Positions 1 through 7,217 of a stretch of DNA of 24,814 nucleotides are shown piece after piece. Source of the stretch: Candidatus Hydrogenedentota bacterium (lineage in GTDB: Bacteria; Hydrogenedentota; Hydrogenedentia; Hydrogenedentales; SLHB01); the NCBI GenBank assembly GCA_003557825.1, contig PWNM01000591.1, forward strand, positions 1 through 24,814, given 5' to 3'. Made by a program: the position numbers and the translations under genes. Each line of letters starts with the position of its first letter. Position 1 is the stretch's first letter. The notes below the pieces were generated by a model, which was not told the DNA's origin, made no database searches, and worked only from the letters and a program-made list of their open reading frames with translations.

Positions 1-2
1 AG

Positions 3-596
3 GTCGGCGGCATACTCGTCTGCGCAGCAGGTGTGGTCACCCCTGACGATACGGACCTGTGTGGATTCCGTTTTGAACCGGAACTGCGGGCAGGACAGGC
101 ATGGCAATGGCACTGCGACGCCCCGGTTCATGAAGCCTTTCGATACTGCCCTGTTAGGGAGACCCTGGATGCCTCGTGCGAAACGTTGGCTCGCACACCC
201 CATGGCGCGCCGTTAATCGTATGTCGGAGATCGGGACATGGGAAAACGTATACCTGTCTTATTCCTTGGTATGAGGCGGCCGCTACCCCCTTGGCCGGGG
301 CCGCACAACGGCTCCTGGACGAGATAATCGAGGCCGTGCAACCGGTGATGATCGAGGGCCTACCCGTTGAATGGACCAGCAGCCGGGGCGATGGATGGCA
401 ACAGGTCATGGTAGCCAATCACGACGAGGCACCTTGGCAGGGTACGGTTATCCTCCGGCGCCCCACCGACGACTATACTCGCTGTCAGGAGTTGGTAACA
501 TCCGACGCAATCGAGTTTTCCAACACGCAACGCGGTATCGAGACCCTTGTCGAGATACCGCCATACGACGTCCGAATCCTAAGATGGACCAAATGA
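3..596 (+). CDS. C-terminal part of a possible glycosidase-like protein (5' truncated)
   Basis: The reading frame is open from the first bases of the window to a TGA at 594-596, so the start lies upstream and only about 197 C-terminal residues are visible. The visible part begins with a GGILVCAAG strand, then carries segments such as GKTYTCLIPWY and a final stretch of alternating beta strands (VEWTSSRGDGWQQVMVAN, then VEIPPYDVRIL). This looks like the end of a multidomain glycoside hydrolase whose last domain is a beta sandwich, a common layout in beta-galactosidase-like enzymes. No catalytic residue is in view, so the family is a guess. The amidohydrolase gene starts 13 bases after its stop, which suggests one operon for breakdown of a sugar or uronate, also an inference. 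Any start codon inside the window, such as GTG 33, is probably internal. Confidence 0.5.
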   Translation, partial: VGGILVCAAGVVTPDDTDLCGFRFEPELRAGQAWQWHCDAPVHEAFRYCPVRETLDASCETLARTPHGAPLIVCRRSGHGKTYTCLIPWYEAAATPLAGAAQRLLDEIIEAVQPVMIEGLPVEWTSSRGDGWQQVMVANHDEAPWQGTVILRRPTDDYTRCQELVTSDAIEFSNTQRGIETLVEIPPYDVRILRWTK

Positions 597-609
597 CAAA
601 GGAATCCGC

Positions 610-1824
610 ATGATGACACGTTCCGAGATCACTTCGATGGTCGATTCTATGCCGGTATACTCCGACCACGAGCACCATCAACCCGATGCGTTCTTTGCGG
701 AGGGAATGAACCTGGACAAAGTATTGAATCATTCCTACGTCGGTTGGATGGGATTCCCCGCGGACGGCACTGAAGAAGGCCGAAAAAGGCTGCTCGACAA
801 CGTGCGCTTCAACTCCTATTTCATATGGTTGGAGCGGGGTCTACAACGCCTCCATGGGATTGACGACCCGATCACGTTGGAGACGTGGCAGACCATCTCC
901 GACCGAATCGCATCGGCTCATGGGACTGACCCCGAATTCCATTGGAAATCGCTTCAGGAACATGGCTATGAACGCCTGATACAGGATTCCTACTGGAATC
1001 CTGGTGACGACAATGGCCATCCCGAATTGTTCGCGACCACCTTCCGTATCGACAAGTTCATGTACGGCTATCATCGCGATATCATCGCGCCCGATAATGT
1101 ACAACCTTGGTCCCACTACGGGTTTGATGGCGGTACCCTGGATGATTATGTGGCGCTGATGGGCACCACGATACAGAGTCGGGTGGAATCGGGCAGCGCC
1201 GTGGCGTTGAAATGCGCCGAGGCCTATAACCGCCCTATTTCATTCACGCCCGATGACCGGGACACGGCAGAAGCTATCTTCGGGCGTCGGCCAGAGTCCG
1301 TCGATCAGAAATCCTTTTACCGCTTTGGCAACTATATCTTTCATCGATGCTGCGAACTTGCCGGCGAACTGGACATTCCATTACAGGTTCATACGGGATT
1401 GGCTCGGTTGGGCGGATCTTCTCCCATGAATCTGCTTCCCATCATCGAGGCCTATCCCACAACCCGGTTCGTTTTGTTTCATTCGGGATATCCCTGGACG
1501 CAAGAAGTGGCTGCATTGGCCCATAACTACCCCAACGTCTTTCCGAGCCTTACCTGGACAGCGACCATTTGCACCAATACCGCCATTCGTACGCTGCACG
1601 ATTATATCGAAGTTTCGCCGTCTATCAATCGCATCACATGGGGCAGCGATTGCTGGACGCCCGAGGAGAGCATCGGAGCGCAACTGGCCTGGCGGTATAT
1701 CGTGGCACGGGTGATCTTCGAGCGAATCGAACATGGCATGTTGCGCGCTGCCGAAGCCGATCTTCTTGCACGAAAGCTGTTGTTTGAGAATGGCCGGACT
1801 ATCTATGGGAAGGGAAAACTCTGA
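610..1824 (+). CDS. Amidohydrolase-family TIM-barrel protein (uronate isomerase-like group)
   Basis: This is a 404-residue protein of the amidohydrolase superfamily, metal-dependent TIM barrels that hydrolyse or isomerise small substrates. Visible metal-site candidates are the H20-x-H22 pair in a SDHEHH strand near the N terminus, H261 in a QVHTGL strand, H291 in LFHSGYPW and D347 in TWGSD. Their order (HxH, His, His, Asp at strand ends) fits the superfamily, and K201 in ALKCAEAY is a possible additional ligand. The many aromatic residues and the length resemble amidohydrolase-2 and uronate isomerase-like members more than ureases or dihydroorotases. The start is ATG 610 (or the adjacent ATG 613), preceded by AAAGGA. 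No signal peptide is seen, so it is probably cytoplasmic. The substrate cannot be read from the sequence. It follows the partial glycosidase-like gene closely, and its stop codon lies within a strong stem-loop. Confidence 0.8.
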   Translation: MMTRSEITSMVDSMPVYSDHEHHQPDAFFAEGMNLDKVLNHSYVGWMGFPADGTEEGRKRLLDNVRFNSYFIWLERGLQRLHGIDDPITLETWQTISDRIASAHGTDPEFHWKSLQEHGYERLIQDSYWNPGDDNGHPELFATTFRIDKFMYGYHRDIIAPDNVQPWSHYGFDGGTLDDYVALMGTTIQSRVESGSAVALKCAEAYNRPISFTPDDRDTAEAIFGRRPESVDQKSFYRFGNYIFHRCCELAGELDIPLQVHTGLARLGGSSPMNLLPIIEAYPTTRFVLFHSGYPWTQEVAALAHNYPNVFPSLTWTATICTNTAIRTLHDYIEVSPSINRITWGSDCWTPEESIGAQLAWRYIVARVIFERIEHGMLRAAEADLLARKLLFENGRTIYGKGKL

Positions 1825-1846
1825 AGGTTGGTTTTTCCCTTCCCAT
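1805..1846. terminator. 14-bp perfect stem-loop between convergent genes
   Basis: Bases 1805-1818 (ATGGGAAGGGAAAA) are perfectly complementary to 1833-1846, leaving a 14-base loop. The stem starts inside the last codons of the amidohydrolase gene and the loop contains its TGA stop. The prepilin gene ends at 1865 from the other side, so the element sits where two converging transcripts should stop. There is no U-tract directly after the stem in either direction, so it may work as a non-canonical terminator or protect 3' ends. Confidence 0.55.
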
Positions 1847-1864
1847 TAAATGTATCCAACGAAA

Positions 1865-2776
1865 CTAGTGAATGGGGATGCTGTTAAACGTGCGGTTGTA
1901 CCGTCCAAAAGTGCGGGCACTGTCCTTGGTCATGGGGAAACGATCCGAAGGATACCGCACAAACTCGACATGGCCGTCCAAATAGAGCACGTTTCCTCCA
2001 CTCGGCGTATGGGCGGGGTACAACGTGACCGTTGTCGTAATGTGGTCCCACATGATCGGGATATTCGACGAAGCCGTTGCTCCCGAAGCCGGATTGTTGA
2101 TATCGGTAATGAAAAAGCGCTCGATTCCGTCACGGAGTCTGTACATCGTATTTCCGCCACCAGCTTGAGTACCATGGAACCGAGGTGAAACCGTAAAATC
2201 ACGGTCGCTAGCCGCGCCCCAAGTGAGTATGTTCGCGACGGCCAGTTCACCCCATGGCGTCCCCACGTATTCATGGGTTTCGTGACGGCCGGCTGGTCCC
2301 ACCCCTTCAACGCCCAGTTTGTCGAATCCAAGAATATTGTGATCATCCGTAATCACCCATCCGGTATAGTTGAACGGTTCCTTGGTGAGTTCCTCCGGTT
2401 GCACAATACCGTCATCATTGCCCTTGTGTCGGTCGTATCGGTCGATGGGATCATCCTGTGCCAACCAGGATGGACACCACACTATATTGACATCGGCGAT
2501 ATAGTCGGGCATCATGGCCGGTCCGTTGAAGATGGTCTCGGGACTTAGTGTGCCTTCCAGCGTGTAAATCTGGCGGGGAGGAAACATCCCGCGGTTTTCG
2601 CTGGAGTAAATGTGGAACGCCAATCCAATCTGCCGTAGATTGCTCTGACAGGAAGCGCGACGCGCCGCCTCTCGCGCCCGCGATAACGCTGGGAGCAAAA
2701 TGGCTGCCAGAATGGCTATTATAGCAATAACCACCAATAACTCAATTAACGTAAAGCCTCTCTTCTTGTTGTTCAT
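1865..2776 (-). CDS. Prepilin-type N-terminal methylation domain protein with C-terminal DG motif
   Basis: This 303-residue protein begins MNNKKRGFTLIELLVVIAII, a textbook type IV pilin/type II secretion prepilin leader: cleavage is expected after G7, with F8 methylated and E12 at the fifth mature position, followed by the hydrophobic helix. The next segment (RAREAARRASCQSNLRQIGLA) and the near-C-terminal NVLYLDGHVEFVRYP are typical of the large pseudopilin-like families of Planctomycetes, Verrucomicrobia, Lentisphaerae and relatives. The motif here is H-x10-DG, one residue longer than the usual H-x9-DG. An upstream GTG at 2827 would add 17 residues before the leader. ATG 2776 is preferred because the leader then starts correctly and a purine-rich AGAAAGAGAG site lies before it. 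No pilus or secretion machinery gene is nearby, so it is an orphan. The protein is exported and its role is unknown. Confidence 0.85.
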   Translation of the reverse strand: MNNKKRGFTLIELLVVIAIIAILAAILLPALSRAREAARRASCQSNLRQIGLAFHIYSSENRGMFPPRQIYTLEGTLSPETIFNGPAMMPDYIADVNIVWCPSWLAQDDPIDRYDRHKGNDDGIVQPEELTKEPFNYTGWVITDDHNILGFDKLGVEGVGPAGRHETHEYVGTPWGELAVANILTWGAASDRDFTVSPRFHGTQAGGGNTMYRLRDGIERFFITDINNPASGATASSNIPIMWDHITTTVTLYPAHTPSGGNVLYLDGHVEFVRYPSDRFPMTKDSARTFGRYNRTFNSIPIH

Positions 2777-2897
2777 TGGGTGCTCTCTTTCTAAGAACTG
2801 GATACCCTCGTGCCCCAACCCGACCATTTCTCCCGTGAACGGCCAGTTGTCGCATTAGCCAAGCTACGCATGCGCTAACCATGCTTAACTCCCGATC

Positions 2898-2926
2898 ATT
2901 GTACACATTCTTTATAAGGATTTCAA
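2898..2926 (-). promoter_or_regulatory. Sigma70-like promoter of the prepilin gene
   Basis: Read on the minus strand, TTGAAA (2926-2921) is followed after exactly 17 bases by TACAAT (2903-2898). Each hexamer matches the sigma70 consensus at 5 of 6 positions. The predicted transcript would start near 2891 and have a leader of roughly 115 bases before ATG 2776. Confidence 0.6.
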
Positions 2927-2992
2927 ACATTCGATTTTTATGGCAACACAATCGTCAGCATGTCAATTTGCACCGACCTGCTCGACCGGTTA

Positions 2993-3024
2993 CCATGCAT
3001 CCTGAATAGGTCGCAGGATGCTGG
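2993..3024. repeat. Inverted repeat/hairpin upstream of the VanZ-like gene
   Basis: GCATCCTG (2997-3004) and CAGGATGC (3014-3021) form a perfect 8-bp stem around a 9-base loop. CCA (2993-2995) and TGG (3022-3024) extend it to 11 bp with one bulged T at 2996. It has no following T-run, so it could be an operator, a 5' leader hairpin or the terminator-like end of something unseen. Confidence 0.45.
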
Positions 3025-3084
3025 CAATGAACAAGCACAAACCCGCGAAATAATCCTTCACAGCACCGGGCATCGGAGATCGTT

Positions 3085-3489
3085 ATGACCAACAATTCCC
3101 TTTATTGGGGCGCCGTGGGGATCTATGCGTTGCTGACCCTATGGCTTATGTGTGCTCCCCGCCCATTACCGGAGATGCCAAGCACCTCGTATGCCTCCGG
3201 AATCGGACATTTTGTGATCTTTGCGGGTATGGCGGGAGTATTTAGTCATGCCATGCGTCAGACCTGGCCCGAATGCTCCCGTATGCGCCTGTTTTGGATT
3301 CCCGGGCTGAGCACTTCCATCTACGGGATGCTTCTGGAAACGGCTCAATACTTCATCCCTGCCCGAACCTTCGACATGACCGATGTTCTATTGAACATCG
3401 GAGGCGCTTTCGCCATGCAAACCCTTTTGCTAAAAACTATATGGCGGGAACATAAGATCGAGTTACAGATCAATCAAACACCCGAATAG
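3085..3489 (+). CDS. VanZ-like family membrane protein
   Basis: This 134-residue, strongly hydrophobic protein has about four membrane segments: residues about 7-23, 40-55, 70-88 and 98-117. The family pattern is visible: a GHFVIFAGMA segment, then GMLLETAQYFIPARTFDMTDVLLNIGG with E85, Q88, R94, D97, D100 and N104, the polar set typical of VanZ-like proteins (Gln after Glu, then R-x-x-D-x-x-D and N-x-x-G). VanZ itself gives low-level teicoplanin resistance, but most chromosomal VanZ-like proteins have no known function, so resistance should not be inferred. ATG 3085 follows a GGAG element. It lies 105 bases before a penicillin-binding protein gene on the same strand, which would suit a cell-envelope role. 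Confidence 0.8.
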   Translation: MTNNSLYWGAVGIYALLTLWLMCAPRPLPEMPSTSYASGIGHFVIFAGMAGVFSHAMRQTWPECSRMRLFWIPGLSTSIYGMLLETAQYFIPARTFDMTDVLLNIGGAFAMQTLLLKTIWREHKIELQINQTPE

Positions 3490-3594
3490 CGCCCTGTGGA
3501 AAGGCTTGATGGAACCCGTGGACGACTTTGAGGATAGAAAGCATATACGTTGAAGTAGTTGTTCCTTTTGGGTATTCCATGATACGATAAAACC

Positions 3595-6000
3595 ATGTCA
3601 GTTAACGACGAAAACAGTCCAATCCGTAAACGAACCCCTCGTGGCTGCGCGGGGATTTTTTTCGTATTTGTTGTGATCTGCGCGGCAGGCTGGGGAACTG
3701 CTTTGGGGTTCTTTGTCAGTCTTTTGGAAGATGCCCAGAACGAAATCGAGGTTATCGAGAGCTTTCGCCCCAAAGTAGGAAGCAAGTTCTATGCAGACCC
3801 AGCAACCGGCGGCGAACTGCTCGGTGAATACACCATAGATTACCGCCAGTTGCTGCAGTTGCACGAAATTCCGTTGTATGTGCAAAAGGCCTTTTTAGCC
3901 GGTGAAGACCACACCTTTTTCGAACACTGGGGCGTTCGTCCGGATGCCATGATCAAGGCGGCGCTCCGGACTATGCGAACCGGGCAGCTTCACGGGGGTA
4001 GCACCATTACGCAGCAAACGGTGCGGAACCTTGAGGATAAACTTGTTGGTCGTGAGCAGACCATGCAGCGGAAGCTTCGTGAAATGCTCATCTCGTTGCA
4101 AATTGAACGGGAATACACAAAAGACGAAATCCTTGAGCTGTATCTGAATCAAATTTTTCTGGGGGGGAGCGCCTACGGCGTTGAGGCCGCCGCACGACAA
4201 TACTTTGGTAAACGCTGTGACGAACTGACCCTTGGCGAGGCTGCCATTCTCGCCGGCATCGCGCCTGCGCCCAATTCCTATCGACCCGATCTATACCCGC
4301 GAAATGCTTATATCCAGCGCAATCGAGTGTTGAACCAAATGCTTGATAATGGGTTCATTTCGCAAGCTGAATTCGAGGAGGCGCGCGCTGAATCTATCCA
4401 GGATTCCATCATTACGCCTGAAGAACGGTTGACCCTAATGGCCGAGGGGCGAGGCTATTGGGGACCGAATCGTTTTCAGGCCGAGTACTTCGTCGAAGAA
4501 GCCCGCCAGCGCATCATGGGATCAGCTCCCGGCAGCCAGCAATTGGTAACGCGTCAGGAACTGCTTGAAGGCGGGCTCGAGATTTACACCACCATCGACA
4601 TGAACCTCCAACGGGCAGCGGAGGAGGTATTGCTGACCGCCCTGGACGAGTTTGACGAACGCAAGCTGGAATCGCTCAGAGCGTCTGGACGGGAAAACGA
4701 ATTTGTTCCGGTATCCGGCGCATTGGTGACGCTTGATAATCGTCCGGGCTACGAAGGCTATGTCCGGGCGCTGGTAGGCGGTCGGGACTGGTCCACGCAG
4801 AAGTTCAACACGGTAACGCAGGCCAAACGGCAGCCAGGTTCGAGTGTGAAGCCCTATGTCTGGACGGCCGCCATCGCTCAGGGCATGACACCCGCCCAAT
4901 TGGAACTGGACGAACCATTTGTTCGGATAGACCCGGGAAGTCGACGTCCCTGGGCCCCCAAAAACTTCGATGGGCGATTCATGGGTCCCGTTACATTACG
5001 GACGGCACTCGAGAGATCTCAGAACGTCATTTCTGTCAAACTTGTTGAACGGCTAGGCTTGCCCTTGGTGAAGTCGTACATGCAACGGGCAGGAATCCGA
5101 CAGACGGAGATACCCGATCACATCCACCTTTCGCTTGCCCTGGGCGCGGCAGAAACTACCATTTTGGAACAGGCAATCGCTTACTCAACCTACGCGAAAA
5201 ACGGCACCTATGCCAAACCGATTTTCGTAAAGGAAATTCGTACGCCTGATGGATTTGTGAGCTGGGAAAACCGAATCGAACTCGAGCCCAACGCCATCCC
5301 GGCCAATGTGGCCTATGTGATGACCAACCTTATGCAAGGCGTGACCCAGTACGGTACAGGCGCACGCACAGCAGACTTCGACCGCCCTCGCGCCGGTAAA
5401 ACCGGAACGACGAACGACCACCGCGACGCATGGTTCTGCGGCTATACGCCCCAATACACCACCGTCGTTTGGATCGGATACAAGGACAACCGTTCTTTAG
5501 GTCGTGGGCTGGATTATACGGGCGGCAGACTGGCATCGCCCATTTGGACCGAATTCATGATCCGCGCACACGAGAATCTCCCGGTCGAGGACTTTGAGGT
5601 ACCCGATGGCGTTGAGTTCTTTAACATCAACAAAGAAACCGGTCTTGCCAACGGCAGTTTCCGCGAAGCCTTTATCGAAGGGACGCGACCTCCACGTAGT
5701 ATGCGAGTGTTTCCCGATGCGGACCGTCTCGAAGAGCTTATGGAGGAGGAACTCATGGATCGACTCTTTACCCAGTTGGGCTCAGAAAGCAACAATAGGG
5801 CTCAAGCTACTCCGCGTACCACCGCAACGCCGTCCTCGACATCTCCCAGTAACCTCTCTGCCACACAAGCCGAAGCAGGGAGTGACGACGCCTTTGGATT
5901 TGATCTTCCTTCGCTGGACGGACCGCCTGCTCGCACACAACGACCGAATCGGCTGAATCGCGGCATACGATCCGATACAAGCGGTTCTTTGCTGCCATAG
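3595..6000 (+). CDS. Class A penicillin-binding protein (PBP1A-like peptidoglycan synthase)
   Basis: This 801-residue bifunctional enzyme polymerises lipid II (glycosyltransferase) and cross-links the strands (transpeptidase) on the outer face of the inner membrane. A short basic N terminus is followed by a membrane helix at about 20-44. The GT51 domain (about 65-240) shows E104 in the EDHTFFEHWG motif and the HGGSTITQQ motif at 133-141. The transpeptidase domain (about 370-690) shows S416-S-V-K419 in RQPGSSVKP, S475-Q-N477 and K602-T-G604. Length and motif order fit the ponA/mrcA family. After about 740 the protein becomes a Ser/Thr/Pro-rich, probably disordered tail. No Shine-Dalgarno sequence precedes ATG 3595. 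A weak TTGTTC/TACGAT pair at 3559-3588 would place transcription start almost at the start codon. It is not next to mreBCD but should act in the same wall pathway. Confidence 0.95.
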   Translation: MSVNDENSPIRKRTPRGCAGIFFVFVVICAAGWGTALGFFVSLLEDAQNEIEVIESFRPKVGSKFYADPATGGELLGEYTIDYRQLLQLHEIPLYVQKAFLAGEDHTFFEHWGVRPDAMIKAALRTMRTGQLHGGSTITQQTVRNLEDKLVGREQTMQRKLREMLISLQIEREYTKDEILELYLNQIFLGGSAYGVEAAARQYFGKRCDELTLGEAAILAGIAPAPNSYRPDLYPRNAYIQRNRVLNQMLDNGFISQAEFEEARAESIQDSIITPEERLTLMAEGRGYWGPNRFQAEYFVEEARQRIMGSAPGSQQLVTRQELLEGGLEIYTTIDMNLQRAAEEVLLTALDEFDERKLESLRASGRENEFVPVSGALVTLDNRPGYEGYVRALVGGRDWSTQKFNTVTQAKRQPGSSVKPYVWTAAIAQGMTPAQLELDEPFVRIDPGSRRPWAPKNFDGRFMGPVTLRTALERSQNVISVKLVERLGLPLVKSYMQRAGIRQTEIPDHIHLSLALGAAETTILEQAIAYSTYAKNGTYAKPIFVKEIRTPDGFVSWENRIELEPNAIPANVAYVMTNLMQGVTQYGTGARTADFDRPRAGKTGTTNDHRDAWFCGYTPQYTTVVWIGYKDNRSLGRGLDYTGGRLASPIWTEFMIRAHENLPVEDFEVPDGVEFFNINKETGLANGSFREAFIEGTRPPRSMRVFPDADRLEELMEEELMDRLFTQLGSESNNRAQATPRTTATPSSTSPSNLSATQAEAGSDDAFGFDLPSLDGPPARTQRPNRLNRGIRSDTSGSLLP

Positions 6001-6001
6001 G

Positions 6002-6041
6002 CTGGAGTTCAGCGGATAAATATCTATCCGGATTCCTCCAG
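6002..6041. terminator. Nested stem-loop between convergent genes
   Basis: CTGGAG (6002-6007) pairs with CTCCAG (6036-6041), and inside it GGATA (6013-6017) pairs with TATCC (6025-6029), with 6-base unpaired segments on both sides. It fills the 44-base gap between the convergent PBP and MerR-type genes. It may be a weak bidirectional terminator. There is no T-run. Confidence 0.35.
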
Positions 6042-6044
6042 GCG

Positions 6045-7019
6045 TCAGGCGGGCGAATGTATAGGTCCGGAATCACGCATCTGACGCAATAGATTGCGAA
6101 AGGCCCCCATATCAGTCAACCTCACAGCGTTGACGCGATCGAGCACGGCCTGATACCCATGCGATCCCCGCCCTCCGACGATGATGGCCGTTTCCGGAGA
6201 TAGAGAAGTGCGCAGGGTCTCAAGTTCCTGAACGATCATGGGATCATCCGATGGATAGATAATACTCAACGCGACAGCCCGGGCATTGACGCCCGACGTT
6301 GCGCCAGCAATTTCGGATGCGGGCAGATCGGGGCCGACATAGACTACTTTCCACCCTTCTTCACAAGCCACCGACGCCGCCAACAGCGCTCCAATTTCAT
6401 GATGCTGGCCGGCTGGCGTTGACACGACGATAGTTGCAGTCTGTGGCGCTCCGCGTCGTGTAACGATCAATGTAGCCAAAAAAGTTCGTACTGCTGCAGC
6501 CAATAGGTGCTCTTGGGCGACTCGGATCCGGCCCGCGCTCCATTCGTCCCCCACCCATTCCATTAATGGCGTCACCACATGCTCAAGTAAAACAGCCGGA
6601 CTAACTGCAGCATGGGCACGCAATAGAGTTTCTCGGATGGTTCGAAAATCCAGGGTGTAGGTTGCATTTTTGCATGCATCCAACCAGGTTTCGGGCGAGC
6701 CCTCTGTGACCGAGGGAAGCTCGGCATTTTCCTCGTTCCTGACATCGACTAGACTACGAAGCTCATCGAACGATAGCCCGGCAATAAAACCAATGGAATA
6801 CCCCATCTCCCGCGCTCGCTCCAATAACCGAAGTCGTTCCACGTCCTCTTCGGAGTAGAGCCGATGATTGCCCGCAGTGCGTGTTGGAATTACAACACCG
6901 TGGCGTCGCTCCCACATGCGAAGCACATGGGCCGAAATACCCGTCAAGCGTACCACGGCGCCAATGGGGTACCGAGGGGCCTTGGGGCCGTTGGCACTAT
7001 CAACCCTGTCATGTTCCAT
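6045..7019 (-). CDS. CarH/LitR-like MerR-family regulator with B12-binding domain
   Basis: This 324-residue protein has a MerR winged helix-turn-helix at about 17-85 (YPIGAVVRLTGIS, then MWERRHG and NHRLYSEEDVERL), a helical B12-binding cap at about 115-185, and a cobalamin-binding Rossmann domain at about 193-315. In CarH, adenosylcobalamin keeps the repressor tetrameric in the dark and light breaks it. The signature W-x9-EH that packs on the adenosyl group is present as W160, E170 and H171. The lower-ligand motif is Q205-x-H207-x-x-G210, keeping His but with Gln where Glu/Asp is usual. C-terminal GGRG (282-285) fits the B12 fold. It is divergent from a dehydrogenase gene and probably controls it and itself. 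ATG 7019 has no Shine-Dalgarno sequence. Light sensing is inferred from the family; redox or B12 sensing is an alternative. Confidence 0.85.
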   Translation of the reverse strand: MEHDRVDSANGPKAPRYPIGAVVRLTGISAHVLRMWERRHGVVIPTRTAGNHRLYSEEDVERLRLLERAREMGYSIGFIAGLSFDELRSLVDVRNEENAELPSVTEGSPETWLDACKNATYTLDFRTIRETLLRAHAAVSPAVLLEHVVTPLMEWVGDEWSAGRIRVAQEHLLAAAVRTFLATLIVTRRGAPQTATIVVSTPAGQHHEIGALLAASVACEEGWKVVYVGPDLPASEIAGATSGVNARAVALSIIYPSDDPMIVQELETLRTSLSPETAIIVGGRGSHGYQAVLDRVNAVRLTDMGAFRNLLRQMRDSGPIHSPA

Positions 7020-7028
7020 GTTGTCTAA

Positions 7029-7056
7029 TTTATCTTAACAAACACTCGAAAATCAA
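7029..7056 (-). promoter_or_regulatory. Possible promoter of the CarH-like gene
   Basis: On the minus strand, TTGATT (7056-7051) and GATAAA (7034-7029) are separated by 16 bases. Both hexamers match consensus only partly. Transcription would begin near 7022, only a few bases before ATG 7019, consistent with the missing Shine-Dalgarno site and a nearly leaderless transcript. Confidence 0.35.
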
Positions 7057-7113
7057 CCACCTTGATATAGCTCGCCAGACTTGCCCAAAGCTACCATATG
7101 TGGTAAAATTTGG

Positions 7114-7142
7114 TTGCCCAAGGGCAAACTAAACTGGATAAT
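7114..7142 (+). promoter_or_regulatory. Predicted promoter of the SDR gene
   Basis: TTGCCC (7114-7119) and GATAAT (7137-7142) are 17 bases apart and match sigma70 consensus at 4 and 5 of 6 positions. The -35 box is the left arm of a perfect inverted repeat, so a bound repressor would block polymerase. Confidence 0.5.
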
Positions 7143-7217
7143 GTGCTGGGAATTTTAGACAATATCTTGACGTTACCTAGACAGATGCACGGAAAACAGA
7201 AAAGGTGGTAAGCGACA

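Larger units (their letters stand above)
2777..3084. other. Divergent intergenic region between prepilin and VanZ-like genes
   Basis: These 308 bases separate two divergently transcribed genes. They hold the minus-strand prepilin promoter, its long leader, and a hairpin at 2993-3024. I saw no convincing plus-strand promoter for the VanZ-like gene and no conserved small ORF. The minus-strand ORF crossing 2742-2951 runs into the prepilin gene in another frame and looks accidental. Confidence 0.5.
7021..7162. repeat. Symmetric elements in the divergent CarH-like/SDR control region
   Basis: Four pairs of repeats lie here. TTGTCTAA (7021-7028) is matched by its reverse complement TTAGACAA (7155-7162), one copy near each predicted transcription start. 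TTGCCCAA occurs twice directly, at 7081-7088 and 7114-7121, 33 bases apart. TTGCCC-AA-GGGCAA (7114-7127) is a perfect inverted repeat overlapping the predicted -35 box. TACCA-TATG-TGGTA (7092-7105) is another inverted repeat. These are good operator candidates for the neighbouring regulator, though repeats this short can arise by chance in about 200 bases. Confidence 0.45.

Noticed and set aside
3085..3489. Glycopeptide resistance function for the VanZ-like gene
   Set aside because: No vanHAX or regulator genes are nearby and most VanZ-like proteins are unrelated to resistance.
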